Of a DNA stretch of 64,000 nucleotides, positions 1-14,200 are shown piece by piece (within the stretch, counting starts at the first letter, position 1; every line of letters starts with the position of its first letter). The notes beneath the pieces were generated by a model. It saw only the letters and a program-made list of their open reading frames with translations, was not told the DNA's origin and made no database searches. Both the position numbers and the translations under genes were made by a program. The stretch lies in the NCBI GenBank assembly GCA_007844125.1, contig CM017560.1, positions 7,144,693-7,208,692 of the forward strand. Direction: 5' to 3'. The stretch is from Sinonovacula constricta. Lineage: Eukaryota > Mollusca > Bivalvia > Cardiida > Solecurtidae.

Positions 1-168
1 TATTTACATACCAAGCAAGTCCCAGGTCTATATTTCTACATACTATGTTACTCAAGCAGTCTATATTTACATACCAAGCAAGTCCCAGGTCTATATTTCT
101 ACATACTATGTTACTCAAGCAGTCTATATTTACATACCAAGCAAGTCTCAGGTCTATATTTCTACATA
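1..168. repeat. 63-bp tandem array, left fragment
   Basis: Units contain tatttacataccaagcaagt and ggtctatatttctacata. This is the same array as 934-2050, split from it by the TIR element at 169-933. It continues off the left edge of the window. Confidence 0.9.
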
Positions 169-933
169 CAGTCAACTCTCGTTATCTCAAAATCGGTTAT
201 CTCATATTTCCGGTTATGTCAAACTGTTTTCTACGGTCCCGTTTTTTCCCTATAGTTTCTATATAGTTCGACTCCGCTTAACTCAAATTTGGATGTGTCA
301 AATTATCGGATATATCAAACTAAATTCTTTGTCCCCACACGTATAAAACTGTTGAAATTAGTTGGTTTATTTCAAACTTCAAATTGCTATAAGATGCAAA
401 ACGGCAACAATAGTGATTTTCACACCTACCGTGAAACTCGCGAAGATTTGAGAGCGAGTTTTATCGCCAATTATCGGCAATCAGGATGTCACGTAATTTA
501 GAGAAGAGGTTAATCGATTATTATTTAATTAGCTGATTAAATGAACAACAATTTCGTTAATCAATTAACGCTGATTAAAGTGTTTCAGTTTGTACTTGTT
601 GTTGTAACAGTTTTTGAGAACTTGTTGACACGGCCTTCTCAACTTGTAAATAAAATGAGAGGTCGCGTTAGTGATTTTATCATTCTTCCACTACCTACCC
701 ACAATACACGTACTGATTATTGAATAAAAAAAATAAGATTGGTTATGGCAGCAGACCAGACACGAGAAAGTGTCGCGCAATCTGATGAAAGACCCGGTCT
801 TAGTACTGGAGGGATAGTCAGATCGACATTAAACAAGAGTTGACTGTATCCTTAAATTCGGATAACTCAAACTTCGGATATCTCAAACTATTTTCTACGG
901 TCCCTTGAAATTTGAGATAACGAGAGTTGACTG
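169..933. mobile_element. Pogo/Tigger-like non-autonomous TIR element (765 bp)
   Basis: The ends are perfect inverted repeats (cagtcaactctcgttatctc at the left, gagataacgagagttgactg at the right), flanked by TA on both sides, as expected for Tc1/mariner-pogo elements. Further subterminal copies of the ctcaaa..ttcggatatctcaaa motif occur at both ends, including an internal gagttgactgta at 837-848. No transposase is visible; short ORFs at 289-501 and 541-723 are unrecognised. It interrupts the 63-bp array. Confidence 0.85.
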
Positions 934-2050
934 TACTATGTTACTCAAGCAGTCTATATTTACATACCAAGCAAGTTCTATGTCTATGTTTCTACATGAC
1001 ATACTATCCAAGGAGCCTATATTTACATACCAAGCAGGTCTATATTTCTACATGACATACTATCCAAGCAGCCTATATTTACATACCAAGCAGGTCTATA
1101 TTTCTACATGACATACTATCCAAGCAGCCTATATTTACATACCAAGCAGGTCTATATTTCTACATGACATACTATCCAAGCAGCCTATATTTACATACCA
1201 AGCAAGTCCCAGGTCTATATTTCTACATGACATGTTATCCAAGCAGCCGATATTTACATACCAAGCAAGTCACTGGTCTATATTTCTACATGACATACTA
1301 TCCAAGCAGCCTATATTTACATACCAAGCAAGTCCCAGGTCTTTATTTCTACATGACATACTATCCAAGCAGCCTATATTTACATACCAAGCAAGTCACA
1401 GGTCTATATTTCTACATACTATGTTACTCAAGCAGTCTATATTTACATACCAAGCAAGTCCCATGTCTATATTTCTACATGACATGTTATCCAAGCAGCC
1501 TATATTTACATACCAAGCAAGTCCCATGTCTATATTTCTACATGACATGTTATCCAAGCAGTCTATATTTACATACCAAGCAAGTCACAGGTCTATATTT
1601 CTACATGACATGTTATCCAAGCAGCCTATATTTACATACCAAGCAAGTCACCGGTCTATATTTCTACATGACATACTATCCAAGCAGCCTACATTTACAT
1701 ACCAAGCAAGTCACAGGTCTATATTTCTACATGACATACTATCCAAGCAGCCTATATTTACATACCAAGCAAGTCACAGGTCTATATTTCTACATGACAT
1801 ACTATCCAAGCAGCCTATATTTACATACCAAGCAAGTCACAGGTCTATATTTCTACATGACATACTATCCAAGCAGCCTATATTTACATACCAAGCAAGT
1901 CACCGGTCTATATTTCTACTTGACATGATACTCAGCAGTCTATATTAACATACAATGTTAGTCCAAGGTCTGTATTCTACATAACAAACAGTCCCTGGTC
2001 TATATTTTTCAGTAAGTCCTACGGTCTATATTTCTACATACCATGTTTAT
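934..2050. repeat. 63-bp tandem array (main block)
   Basis: About 18 units of 63 bp or shorter variants of about 57 bp (948-1165), with core tactatccaagcagcctata, ttacataccaagcaagtcac and ggtctatatttctacatgac. It decays from about 1920 onward and diverged relatives run to about 2260. Because 63 is divisible by 3, two frames stay open for 238-254 codons; this is periodicity, not coding evidence. Confidence 0.9.
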
Positions 2051-2261
2051 CCAGGGATCTTTATTTTACAAACCAAGTTAGCCTTAGGACTGTATTTTGC
2101 ATACCCTTTTAGTCAAGTGGTCTATATTAACATACCAAGTTAGTTCAGCATTCAATAATTATTTACCAAGTAAGTCCCAGGTCTATATTTCTAAACATTT
2201 TTATTCTCGACTGACTGTATAGAAACTGTCCATTATGTTCAGGGTCTATAATTTATATGCC

Positions 2262-2750
2262 TAGTTAGTCCAGAGGATAGATGGTCTGCATTGTACACAC
2301 CAAGTCAGTCCAGAGAGAGAGGTCTGTATTGTACATACCAACATTGTCCAGGAAGAGAGGTCTGTATTGTACATACCAAAACAGCCCAGCGAGAGAGGTC
2401 TGTACTCTACACATAAAGTTAGTCCAGAGTATAGAGGGTCTGTATTGTACACACCAAGTTAGTCCAGGGAGTGAAGTCTGTATTGTACACACCAGTTTAG
2501 TCCAGGGAGAGAGGTCTGTATAATACACACCAAGTTAGTCCAGGGAGAGAGGTCAGTATTGTACACACCAAGTTAGTCCAGGGAGAGAGGTCAGTATTGT
2601 ACACACCAAGTTAGTCCGAGGAGAGAGGTCAGTATTGTACACACCAAGTTAGTCCAGGGAGAGAGGTCAGTATTGTACACACCAAGTTAGTCCAGGGACA
2701 AAGGTTTGTATTGTACACACTGAGTAAGTCCAGAGGAGAGAGGATCTGTA
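2262..2750. repeat. 40-bp tandem array, left block
   Basis: Units of about 38-40 bp with core tgtacacaccaagttagtcc and agggagagaggtc. This is the same array as 3273-4475, separated from it by the TIR element at 2751-3272. Confidence 0.85.
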
Positions 2751-3272
2751 TAGATAGTTTCCATGTGATGTCATCGACACTGATAAGACAGTTTAAGGCA
2801 GCCATCTTTGTGGGCAGAAGCTAATGCAGGCTGAAATCGGGAAATATGTGCTGTATTAACTCACCACTGTGTTTTTATTTTTCAGTCTATTTTACTGAAT
2901 TTTATATCAAATTTTACAGCTTTTATAAAGTATTTTAAAAATCAAAACTATATTTTGATAGTTTAAAAGATTAAAGAAATACAACCGAAAATGATACACT
3001 GTTCATTTTGATTTAAGTATGAGCCAATAGTTTTATTTATTTCTGTGTATTAATTCTGTGTGCATTTATCAATTGGAAAAATATGGTGTTCTAAAAATAT
3101 GAATTTCAAGAGCTTTCCAATGTTGTATAGGTTTTTATTTTTGGACCACGAATGAAGAAATGACAAGAAAATAAAATTTGCCCTTCTATACAATGCATAT
3201 GAAAATCCCTTTAAGTCACCATCAAAGATGGCTGCCAAGATAAGGGATTTTCACTGATGTGGAAACTATCTA
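2751..3272. mobile_element. MITE inserted in the 40-bp array
   Basis: Left end tagatagtttcca and right end tggaaactatcta are inverted repeats flanked by TA. A second inner inverted pair, ggcagccatctttg near 2797 and caaagatggctgcc near 3223, lies inside the termini. There is no coding capacity. The inner pair resembles the YY1-type AAGATGGC motif. Confidence 0.75.
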
Positions 3273-4475
3273 TATTACGCTCCAAGTAAATCCCAAGGAG
3301 AGAGGGTATGATTTGTATGCACCAAGTTAGTCCAGAGAATAGAGGTTATGCACTGTACATACCAAGTCAGTCCAAGGGAGAAAGGGTCAGTATTGTACAC
3401 ACCACATAAGTCCAGGGGAGAGAGGGTCAGTATTGATCACACCACGTTAGTCCAGGGGAGAGAGGGTCAGTATTGTTCAAACCAAGTTAGTCCAGGGAGA
3501 TAGGTCTGTACTCTACACATCAATTTAATACAGAGGAAAAATGATCGGTATTTTACACACCAAGTTGGTCCAGGGGGGAGAAATCTGTTTTGTTCACACC
3601 AAGTTAGTCCAGGGGAGAAAGGATCTGTATTGTATACACCAAGTTAGTACAAGAGAGAGAGAGAGAGAGATGATCTGTACTGTACACACAAAGTTAGTAT
3701 GTTAGAGAGAAAAGCTCTGTATTGAACACACCAAGTTAATCCAGGGTAGATAGGGTCTATACTGTACACACCAAGTTTATCCGGGAGTGAGTGGATCTAT
3801 TACTGTACACACCAAGTTTAATTCAGGGAAAAGATGATCTATTACTGTACACACCAAGTTAGTCCAGGGGAGAAAGGGGTCTATTATTGTACACACCAAG
3901 TCAGTCCAGGGGAGAGAGGGTCGATACTATACACACCAGGTTAGTACAGGGGAGAAAGCATCTATATTGTACACACGAAGTTAGTACAGGGGAGAGAGGA
4001 TCTGTACTGTACACACCAAGTTAGTACAGGGGAGAGAGGATCTATTACTGTACACACCAAGTTAGTCCAGGGGAGAAAGAGTCTATACTACACACATCAA
4101 GTTAGTACAGGGGAAAGAGGGTCTATGCTGTACACACCAAGTTAGTACAGGGGAGAGAGAGTCTTTACTGTACACCATGTTAGTACAGGAGAGAGAGGGT
4201 CTATACTGTACACACCAAGTTAGTCCAGGGGAGAGAGCGTCTATGTTGTACACACCAAGTTAGTCCAGGGGAGAGAGGATCTATACTGTACACACCAAGT
4301 TAGTCCAGGGGAGAGAGGATCTATACTGTACACACCAAGTTAGTCCAGGGGAGAGAGCGTCTATGTTGTACACACCAAGTTAGTGCAGGGGAGAGAGGAT
4401 CTATACTGTACACACCAAGTTAGTACAGGAAAGAGAGGGTCAGTACTATACACACTAAGTTAGTCCAGGGGTCTA
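3273..4475. repeat. 40-bp tandem array, right block
   Basis: About 28 units with core cacaccaagttagtccaggg and gagagaggatctatactgta. Unit sequence becomes more uniform toward 4200-4440. Confidence 0.9.
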
Positions 4476-5214
4476 TATTTCACATATAGTGCAGTCATAA
4501 TACTAAGAATCTCCACAGGGCAGACCAATTTTTTCATAAAAGAGCAGAATACATAAAATCTCAACTAACATGACAGTCAATGCATAATGCATATATCAGG
4601 ACTTGATGTGCCCCAAATGATTGCTTCATTATTGTAATGATGTAGCTGTGCTATTTATTCAGTAAGAATGGAATTAAATGCAAAATAACAGAACAAGCAT
4701 ATTTTTGAGTGATTTAATTTTTATCTTTAAATTGTTTTATTTTTAAGTTTAACTTTGAGTACAAATTTTTATCTGCAATGAGAATCTACTTAGGCTTTAC
4801 AATATATACTGAGTATTAGGACATTCTGCAACAGGGTCCAGTGTATTCTTGAAATTTGTCACAATTTTTATTCTTGTATCAATCATTGCAACAAAAGAGT
4901 TCAGAGTAGTTTTTCTCTTAAAGATTTCAAAACAGCCAGATATGTAAAACGGAGACATAGTTGAGTGTGTAATTGTTTTAAGGTGCTTGTCATCTTATCA
5001 CGCTTTTTGATCCAGTGCTTCACAATCAGAACATTCAGAACATATTTGTATACAGATATAAAGGAAGAATAATGGGGTTGGCCATTATATTCATGAAAGA
5101 CTGTACATCCATAGTATTATGATTTTACTGTACAAAGTTAGTCCAGGGAATTAATATGTTACCAGGATAATGTTTTATATATTCATTTTTATGTTGTTTT
5201 TTTTTGTTTTTCAG
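4476..5214. other. Intron sequence, no recognised feature
   Basis: AT-rich sequence between the 40-bp array and the first visible exon. One stray array-like remnant (gttagtccaggga) is at 5138-5150. No ORF or RNA gene was recognised. Confidence 0.6.
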
Positions 5215-5283
5215 ACTGAGCTTTGGCGGCATCAGAAATCAGGCAGTGTTGATGTCAAAGGTCAGCTCCCTGGCACAAGGAAA
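5215..5283 (+). CDS. XDH/AOX-like gene, exon (end of FAD domain)
   Basis: The acceptor tttttcag precedes it and the donor gtaagt follows. It reads [18 protein letters not shown], matching the family's FGG...T/S segment at the end of the FAD-binding domain. The first base completes a codon from an unseen upstream exon, and the exon ends two bases into a Lys codon. It is the first exon of the gene visible here. Confidence 0.85.
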
Positions 5284-8200
5284 GTAAGTTGACATGGAAT
5301 GGCAGAAATGTTAACATGTACTGTGTGATATGTTAAAAATATTTTGGCATGCACATTGACTGACTATATTATTAAAGTAATAAATCCAATGGTATATTTT
5401 ACTTTACATGTTTAATTCCTGATGGAAACCATATTATGGGTTAATAATTAAAACTGTTAAACTAAAAACAGTGCTGGGTCATTAATTCCTTCCTCTTTTA
5501 CTATTATTACTATTATTGCATGCTTTACACATTATATATATTTAATTATTAAAGGTCACATTTTTTGTGACAGCTGCATAAAAGGTACATATTTATGTTG
5601 ATTAAGTCAGATCTTGTATACATGTATAAACATCATGTTCCCTTACATTCCTGAAATTATTACAAGTTGAAAACATCAAATATTTGAATCTATAAAAAAT
5701 GCTTGCTGAGCTGTTTTTGCATTTTACTTCTAAAACAGAGTATGTATACTTTTCATCAAAGATCTTTGCACATAATGACTGGATTCACAGTCCGAAACAC
5801 ATCCACCCCAATATTATATTACAACATCAATAACCCACACCTTATTTGTACTTTAATGGTGTTTTTTTTTTTACTTTTCAACTGCTACAAGTTCGTAAAG
5901 TTTGTTTTTCCTAGTGTTTTTTTTTATTATATAAATCTCATTCAGGCATGTATTGTTAAAACCAAAATAAAAGATGACTCTCAGTTATACAAATCAATTA
6001 TACTTTACCTTTTGTGTAAAATTAAAAAAGAATGTTTAGCTTAACATAGATCAATCTTATATGCACCTTCAATTTGTTTTGTTTGTTTTTGTCTTGTGCA
6101 AGAAATACTGACACATGTCATAGACATATATAGACTTATATATGCACTGTTAAATAGGCTTTAAAGATATCAGTAAAAATCAATCAATAACATTTAAATA
6201 AAATAAAAAACTTAACTAGATATGGCCTATGTATGAAACACAAAAAATAAGATATCACTATCGGCCTTGAATCCACGAAACCTCATCAGTGTCTCCACAA
6301 GTGGGATGTGTATACACATTACATGTTATATTTAGGCTTGTATGAAAAACTATAAAAAAGGACTATATGAACTATTTACTTCTATACACATATGTATACC
6401 TTTACCATGATGTATATGTCTGATTTTTAAAATAAAATATAAAATAAAATTAACAACAGCTGTGTTAAGCTGCTTCTGCCATCAGTTTGCAACAATTAGT
6501 ATATTTTTGTTTGTAATATTAGGTTCATATGCAAGATGTAGTTATGGCTCACACACTATCCACAAACAGCTGTATGAGCCTTGGTAGAGTGAGTGCCTGT
6601 AGATCATTAGGCTGCAGATAGGATCCTCTAGCAAGATGTTACATCTAGCAAGATGGTACAGAGTTTTAATTATTGGTTTAAAGGCAATTACTTATTGACC
6701 ATATGCATGAATAATGGTCTTGAAATTACAAACTTGTCAAACATGTCTGTACTTCTGCCAGGTGCCTCATTGTTACACTGTTAAGATAGACTGTAAACTC
6801 TTGTCATTCTGCAGATGTTAAAACAATCACATGGCAATGTTCTGAATTACAACTTGTTGAATGCACAGGCTATTACAAATGCAACTGCCAGTCCCATCAT
6901 TCTACCTTCTTGAATCACATTTTGATGAATGCACAGGCTGTTACAAATGCAACTGCCAGTCCCATCATTCTTCCTTTTTGAATCACATTTTGATGAATGC
7001 ACAGGCTATTACAAATGCAACTGCCAGTCCCATCATTCTACCTTTTTGAATCACATTTTGATGAATGCACAGGCTATTACAAATGCAACTGCCAGTCCCA
7101 TCATTCTTCCTTTTTGAATCACATTTTGATGAATGCACAGGCTGTTACAAATGCAACTGCCAGTCCCATCATTCTTCCTTTTTGAATCACATTTTGATGA
7201 ATGCACAGGCTATTACAAATGCAACTGCCAGTCCCATCATTCTTCCTTTTTGAATCACATTTTGATGAATGCACAGGCTGTTACAAATGCAACTGCCAGT
7301 CCCATCATTCTTCCTTTTTGAATCACATTTTGATGAATGCACAGGCTGTTACAAATGCAACTGCCAGTCCCATCATTCTTCCTTTTTGAATCACATTTTG
7401 ATGAATGCACAGGCTATTACAAATGCAACTGCCAGTCCCATCATTCTTCCTTTTTGAATCACATTTTGATGAATGCACAGGCTGTTACAAATGCAACTGC
7501 CAGTCCCATCATTCTTCCTTTTTGAGTCACATTTTGATGAATGCACAGGCTGTTACAAATGCAACTGCCAGTCCCATCATTCTTCCTTTTTGAGTCACAT
7601 TTTGATGAATGCACAGGCTGTTACAAATGCAACTGCCAGTCCCATCATTCTTCCTTTTTGAATCACATTTTGATGAATGCACAGGCTGTTACAAATGCAA
7701 CTGCTGGTCCAGCATTTTTCCTCTTTATTCTAATTTAAAACTGTTCTGATCAGTTGGATCACAGTGCATCAGATCATTATCCTTGACTAGATGACAATCA
7801 CAGTAATTGGGACAATTACATAGAAAAAAAAGATCATTTAGTAGTAAATTAAATCGCTTAAACATCTGTGGTTTTTGTTAACCTTTGTTAACATTCATTA
7901 TATAATGCAATCTGTTAAATAATTTCAGAAATAAATAATCTAAGGTTGCTACCTCTCTACATTTCATCAAAGTAATATCCCTTGTGATCAATTATGGAAC
8001 TTCCACCTCTATGGCAGGTCATCTATGCCCATTGCTAGGCAACCATTCTCGAGCACCATCATCCTCGCGACAACAAATTCAAGTTCCTCTAAATCGTTAT
8101 AACATATACCCCTCATTCCCTCCTTCAGTTAGGGAAAAAGTTCAAAGTCACAGGGACTTATGTCTGGGGAATAAGGGGGATGGTCCAGGGTTTCCCACTC

Positions 8201-11200
8201 ATAAAGCAATAGCAATGACGTCACACCATGCATGCTGTCCGATGTCAGCTGACTGTCTTTTCAGCTCCAGTTCATACGTCCTCACCCATGTTTCATCGAT
8301 AGCAATGATTTTTGTGGAATGATGTGGAAACCTTTCTCATTTTCAAACGATTGTGCAAAATAGTATAAACTGACCCTGCACTTATTTCCAACTATGAGCC
8401 ATTTCTTCAAATGTAAATCTTGATCAGATTCCAACAAACTTTTTAACTGTTCTGTGTGATATTCGTCGGTAGCCATCACACTTCTACCCGCTCCGAAGGC
8501 ATCTATAACGCACTCCCTGTCATTCTTGAACTTATTTGCCCATCTTGTAACTTGACACTATGATAGAGTAGATGTGCCACAAGCTTCTTGTAAAGAATTA
8601 AATATTTCTTTTGCTGTTTTAATATGTTGGCATTCAATTTTGAAGTAGCTACGCTGATCCTGAGACGTTACCTCGGCCTTTGTGCTAATAGTGACATCAT
8701 GTAACACCTTGTTATGATGACATCATTTAAAATGACATCACATGACGTTACGCACTAGTTGCATTTTAATTGTGTATCTACATGACAATTTTAAAAATGG
8801 TCATTTGTTTACTTCAGAAATAAGTTGCATTATATATTGAATGATCCATAAACCCAACCTGTCAGTCTTTGTTTACTTGTAGGTCATGGAACAGATCCCT
8901 TCTAGATGAAATTGTTGAGAGCTTGACTGAGGAATTCACACAGGACACTGTTGATACTAGGGACAACTATAAGGCTTCTGTGGCAACAGCTTTCTTCTTC
9001 AAGTTTTTCAGCAGGATTGCTGCTGAACTGGTATGTTTTGTCTTAAAATTAACTATAACAAGTTTCAAAGATCACACTTCAATTCACACATTGTTTACAT
9101 AATTTGTTTTGATGAAAAAAAATGTCCCTAATGTCCCATCTCATAATATTGTGAATAGAAGGCCCTTCACAAATACTTTTTTGAGTGGAGGACTTACAAT
9201 AAAGTGGGCCAAAAAGTATCAGGATTGGAAACGAGAAAAAAAATGGCTCTTTCCCAAGTTACCCCTGCAAGTGTATGTCATTAGAAATCTCTCTCTGCAC
9301 TATTTTTGTTATATATGCAACGCTTCACCTCAGAGACTGTTCTTGATTGAAGTGGTTTATTGATTAATTCTACTTTTTATATAATTCTGTATTACTATCA
9401 CTTATCTACTTAACATAAATCTCTATGCATATTATCTTTAACACTCAAATCTTGCCTATCACAACTAATACTTCTAGTCTGTGTTGAAAACTGTTTATTT
9501 GTGTGTAAGTCTGCTCTACTTTCCACAGATATGAACATGCAAAACACTGTGAAACTCAATCTTTGTGCTTAAGATTTCCAGCTCTCTCCAGAACAAATAA
9601 ACATGTAGCATAATGGATGCAAAATTATTAACAAGTATTACACACAAAAATAATGATTTGATTAATAAAAAAACTGTGCCCAGCAGGATGCAGTGCATGG
9701 GTATAAAAGGTAGCCTGAGCTCCACAGGCCTTTCTTTCAAGGACAAGAGGGTGCTAGAGCACTTGTAGTACCAAACACCATCTGAGATGGTCAGCACCTA
9801 GATTTGGCAGGAGAAAGGTACCACTTACCTGTTACCTTGGCTGTGTGCACAGAAGATGCAACTATAGACACTAGCCAAATTAAATGAACAGACACAATCA
9901 CTTTTTCAAAGGCTGTGAAAATAAAAGGTGAAATGCAACAGCAGCAGCTTTTTGTATGGTTCTTGTGAATGAAGTATATGAGAGGATGGCACACAGTGAC
10001 AATCTGATGATTTGAGGTGTGTGGGGAAGAGGCTGTTCCAGCATAGATCAGATGTTGGACATTCTCCCATTAGTTGTGAAATGTTACAGACTGAGAGAAT
10101 ACAGACATGATGAAAGCATGGCAGACACATGCTTGGTAAAGAAGTCATGGATACAGAGGGACGTGTCTGGCAAATGTAGCAAAGAATTGATCTGGCCAGT
10201 TGAATCACAAGCAACCTAAAAAGACAACCATGATATAAGAGAAAGACTTTGGCAAACACAATGAAAGTAATTATCAAACAACTACATATGATTTCAACTC
10301 TAACTCTCTACAGAGACCGGTTGGGGACTGAAAAAAGACATTGTGAGACCGAGGACTATGGAAATTAACTATGGCAATTAAATAGCTTATGGCGATGATG
10401 ATATTGCATCACATCAAATTTTCTTCTGATATTTAAAGCTCTGGAGCCTGTTTTTATTGAATGCAAACTTGAAAAAGAATGATTAATCTAGTCATGTGTT
10501 TTTCTGTTTTCATTTTTTACGTATGTTAATATAGTCTTATATTTCATAGAATTTCCCAGCATCTGCATCAAAATTTGAGGCATTGTTGTGACATTTGGGT
10601 TAAAGTTTTGTGTGCAAAAACTGTCAAATTCTTATCTCAATAACTCAAACATAGACTGAAAGAAAACTTCACAAATGTCTTCTTTGTGATCATGCCTACT
10701 GTTATAATCATGTTCACCTATTCTAGGTATGATTTTCTGAAAATATTAGGGATGTAAATCAAATCCTAAAACAATATTCAAATATTCAGTATGAATTTAT
10801 AACATTACAATATTATTTTTTATTAAGTTTAGGGTTTGTTTTTTTTTTTCATTGTAAAATGTTTTATTTCTAGTCATAATTGATATTGCTAGCCTTACTT
10901 AGTGCAGAAGCAGTGGCAGATTTATGATTTTAGCACAGCATTTAATGTAAAAACGATGATTCCTTCTTTTGAACTACAAACAACAATATTATCAATGCAC
11001 CATTATCCTGTTTATAGTGAAGGACTAGAAGGGGTGTTTCTTTACTTGGTCAGTGTTAATTTGCAAGAGAATACTGTTAATGAAGAATGCTAGTAAATGT
11101 GTGAACAGTGTCAAAATGTTCTTTAACAATTATTATTATTATGAACATTTAAACTGTTATAAAAAAACTAAAGAGTGACCAATCAACATTAAGATGACAT

Positions 11201-14200
11201 GCAAAGCTCTGTATAATTTACGCATTATTAATTAGTTACCTTAAACTTGAGTGTCTGGCCAGACCTGCTAGCACGAACAGTAGAGCATCGGCTCCAGGTA
11301 CAGGAGGCCCCAGGTTCAATCCAGGGCCGCCACATACCAAAGTCGTAAAAATGGTAATAATAAAGCTCCCTTGCTAATGTTCAAGCAAATATATGGGTAG
11401 TTCCACGACTGATTGGCCCTGTGTCAGGATAATGTGACTGGATGTGGTATCATGCCAGGTGTTCACAGCATGCTATACACAGTGAAGGCAGCACTATATC
11501 TACTTCAAGTGGACACTGTCTCCAGATAACTGAAATACTGTTGGTGGGATGATAAACCCAATAAACAAACAAACATAATCTTGGGGGACTTTTTGTTACG
11601 TGTTGTACTTTGTACAGTAACATTTACAGTTTAAAGACATGTTGTGTCAATATTGACTTACTCGTATTTACATATGACTTGTTCAATTAAATGAGCTACT
11701 TAATCTCCTTATAATGTAAACAAACCAATTGTATAAGAATATATCATAATTTCATTTGATGAAATTGTAAAACAAATACAAAATCACTCACAATTTTAAA
11801 CATTTATATATATCCACAAACAGTCATTTATGTTCTGTGAACCAATCTTACATTAATATGTAAAAGAGGCATTTTTAAAAGACAAAATGAAGGTGATCGA
11901 CTGTAAGACAATTATGCAAATAACATGTAGGTTGTATTTCGGGAATTCGCTCAAGTTTACAGCCAATCAATGGTCTTAATTGGTGTTACATTGTGTTTGG
12001 CTGATTAGCACTAAGCATATTGCATGGATGTTAATCCGAAGTCAATTAGTGACATTTAGTTACCAATACACAAGTGGCCATTATGAACTGTGACTGGCTT
12101 GTGTCATGATTACTTGACTGATAAAATGATGAAATATCAATTATAAAAAGTAGAGTGACCAAAATTAAAGGCATTTACTGTTAAAGTTTTCTTAACAGTA
12201 ATCTTGTTTTGTTTTCCAAAAATAGCTGATTAGTCAGTCTTATGTAATTGCTGTAGCTAATTGCCACAGCATTGAAATGACATGTGTGTTTATTGTATGT
12301 TGGCAATTGTTTCCATATCTGTATGTGTGATGTGATTGGGTCTAGGTGGCAGAAGATGCAGAGAAGGGGGTGTGCACAGTGAGGTTATTTCATGCTGTTA
12401 ACCAGATGGTTATCAGGAGACATGGTCTAAACCCCTTTATCCGAGAGCAAGCGCAATCACATCTTGTGTTTTAAGTTGTTTGGAGACAATATGATCAGCT
12501 CAAGAAATACCCTTTCAGTTTTACTTCAAATTTAACAAAATGATCAATAATAATAAAATATGCAAATCCCAAGATCTCTATTTGAATACTGACTTGATAT
12601 TTGAATATTCAAATATTCGTTAGAAACCTTAAAATTATGGCAACCTTAAAATTATGGCTTTGGTTTGACTTAGAATATATTGACTGATATTCATGCAGGT
12701 TTAAGTTTTGCTTGCAATCACTTTCAAGCTTACATTATACTATCAAACACTTGAATAGTTGAGCACACTGTTCTGTGAAACCTCTTGTTCACTACTATTT
12801 TCTAGTCTGGAACTTTTGTGGATGACACGCCCTCCCTGCAGCCATTAGAGAGCACCCTGTTCTACCACCCCTGTACAGATGTCAACCAATTACCACAAGA
12901 TCCAGTTGGGAGAGATGTTCCACATGTATCTGCAGAGGCAATCGTATCTGGGGAGGCAATATTTATAGACGACATGCCCAAAATGGCTGGTAGGTCCCTT
13001 CTGTTTTTTCGAATAGTCTTTCATTAGATAACTAATGCTTAAAAATTGATAAAAATATATTTTGTTTTATTTTGATGCATGTTTTAACATTTATTTCTCC
13101 AGAAAATCTTCAGCAATGAATGTTCTGTCTTAAATGAATTTGTACATGAATGTACTTGTCTGTATCCTACCCTTAACTTGCTGAGCACTATTTTTATAGC
13201 CTTAGGCAAAAAAGTGTAAATCCAGATCAGGTAGTTGGTGCTTAGTCCCTAGCATTATATCTAGACAAGTTTGCATCTAGATGCTAGAAAATATAGGCCA
13301 GGGCAGATAAATTTTTTGGGGAAAAAAAATGTACAGAATTGATTTGTATGGATTTGAGTCACATTATATGTGTCTTTGAACATACTTAAAATCTACCGCT
13401 GACAGAGTGCGCAAAATGGTTATTTTTGGGGTAAAAAGTCCAAAAATTGAAAAAAAGTGTGAATTTCTGGAATCCGTTTATTCTGACAATAAATATGCAA
13501 ATAGAGGCATCAAATCAACTGCAATGTGATAAAATATTGAATTTACTTATGTTCCAGTAATTTTGAATCAGAGCAGATTTGGCAAGTTTCTGTAATTTTG
13601 GGGTAAAATGATTAAAAAGATAATAAAAAGGCGAAGTTCTGGAATCAGTATTTATTTACTAAAATATGCAAATAAATGCACCAGATTAACTTCCATTTGA
13701 CAAATTATTAAACATTTTCATATTTCAATTATTCTGAATGGGAAACACAGTGCACAAAAATCTTTTATTTTGGGGTAAACAGTCCAAAACTGAAAATGTA
13801 AAATATGAAAAATTCTGGAATCTGTTAATTCTTATTTCAAGTATGCAAATTTATAAATGCACTAAATATGCTGTATAAATGGGACAATAACTAAATTCTT
13901 CACTATCTAGTTTTTCTTATTGTAAAAGCAATGAAATTTGGGGTAAAAAGTAAAAAAAAATATATAAATAATAATGCAACTTCCTGGAATCAGTTAAAAA
14001 TTAACATTTGTGTGTGCAAATATATGCAACAAATCATATGCACTGCAATATTATGATCTGAGCCACATTTACTCTGACTGTAAACAACTTCTGAGTGAAA
14101 AAACATCTATTATCTGAGAAGAAAAGTACACATTTGAAATATAAGGACAAGTTTCAAACATAAAATAAATCAGCTGCTCTTTATAAAAGATAATGCATTT

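Noticed and set aside
1164..1948. Two overlapping 238-254-codon ORFs in the 63-bp array
   Set aside because: The unit length is a multiple of three, so any stop-free frame stays open. Two different frames are open at once, and the array is broken by unit-length variants.
6570..6625. tRNA or SINE head
   Set aside because: Only an A-box-like stretch; no convincing B box and no shared body with the other SINEs.
6860..7715. CRISPR-like reading of the 68-bp array
   Set aside because: There are no unique spacers: the entire unit repeats, and the window is eukaryotic.
6861..7738. Ladder of 62-codon ORFs in the 68-bp array
   Set aside because: Identical peptides offset by one repeat unit in rotating frames, ended by the same stop each time: an artefact of periodicity.
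9906..10277. 123-codon minus-strand ORF as a gene
   Set aside because: No recognisable domain, Cys/Leu-rich composition, and overlapping ORFs on the other strand. Possibly an old transposon remnant, but not supportable.
12348..12475. Possible extra exon of the XDH/AOX-like gene after ctag at 12344-12347
   Set aside because: The exons at 8883 and 12806 join in phase with no missing family segment. The translation there shows no similarity, and no clean donor follows.
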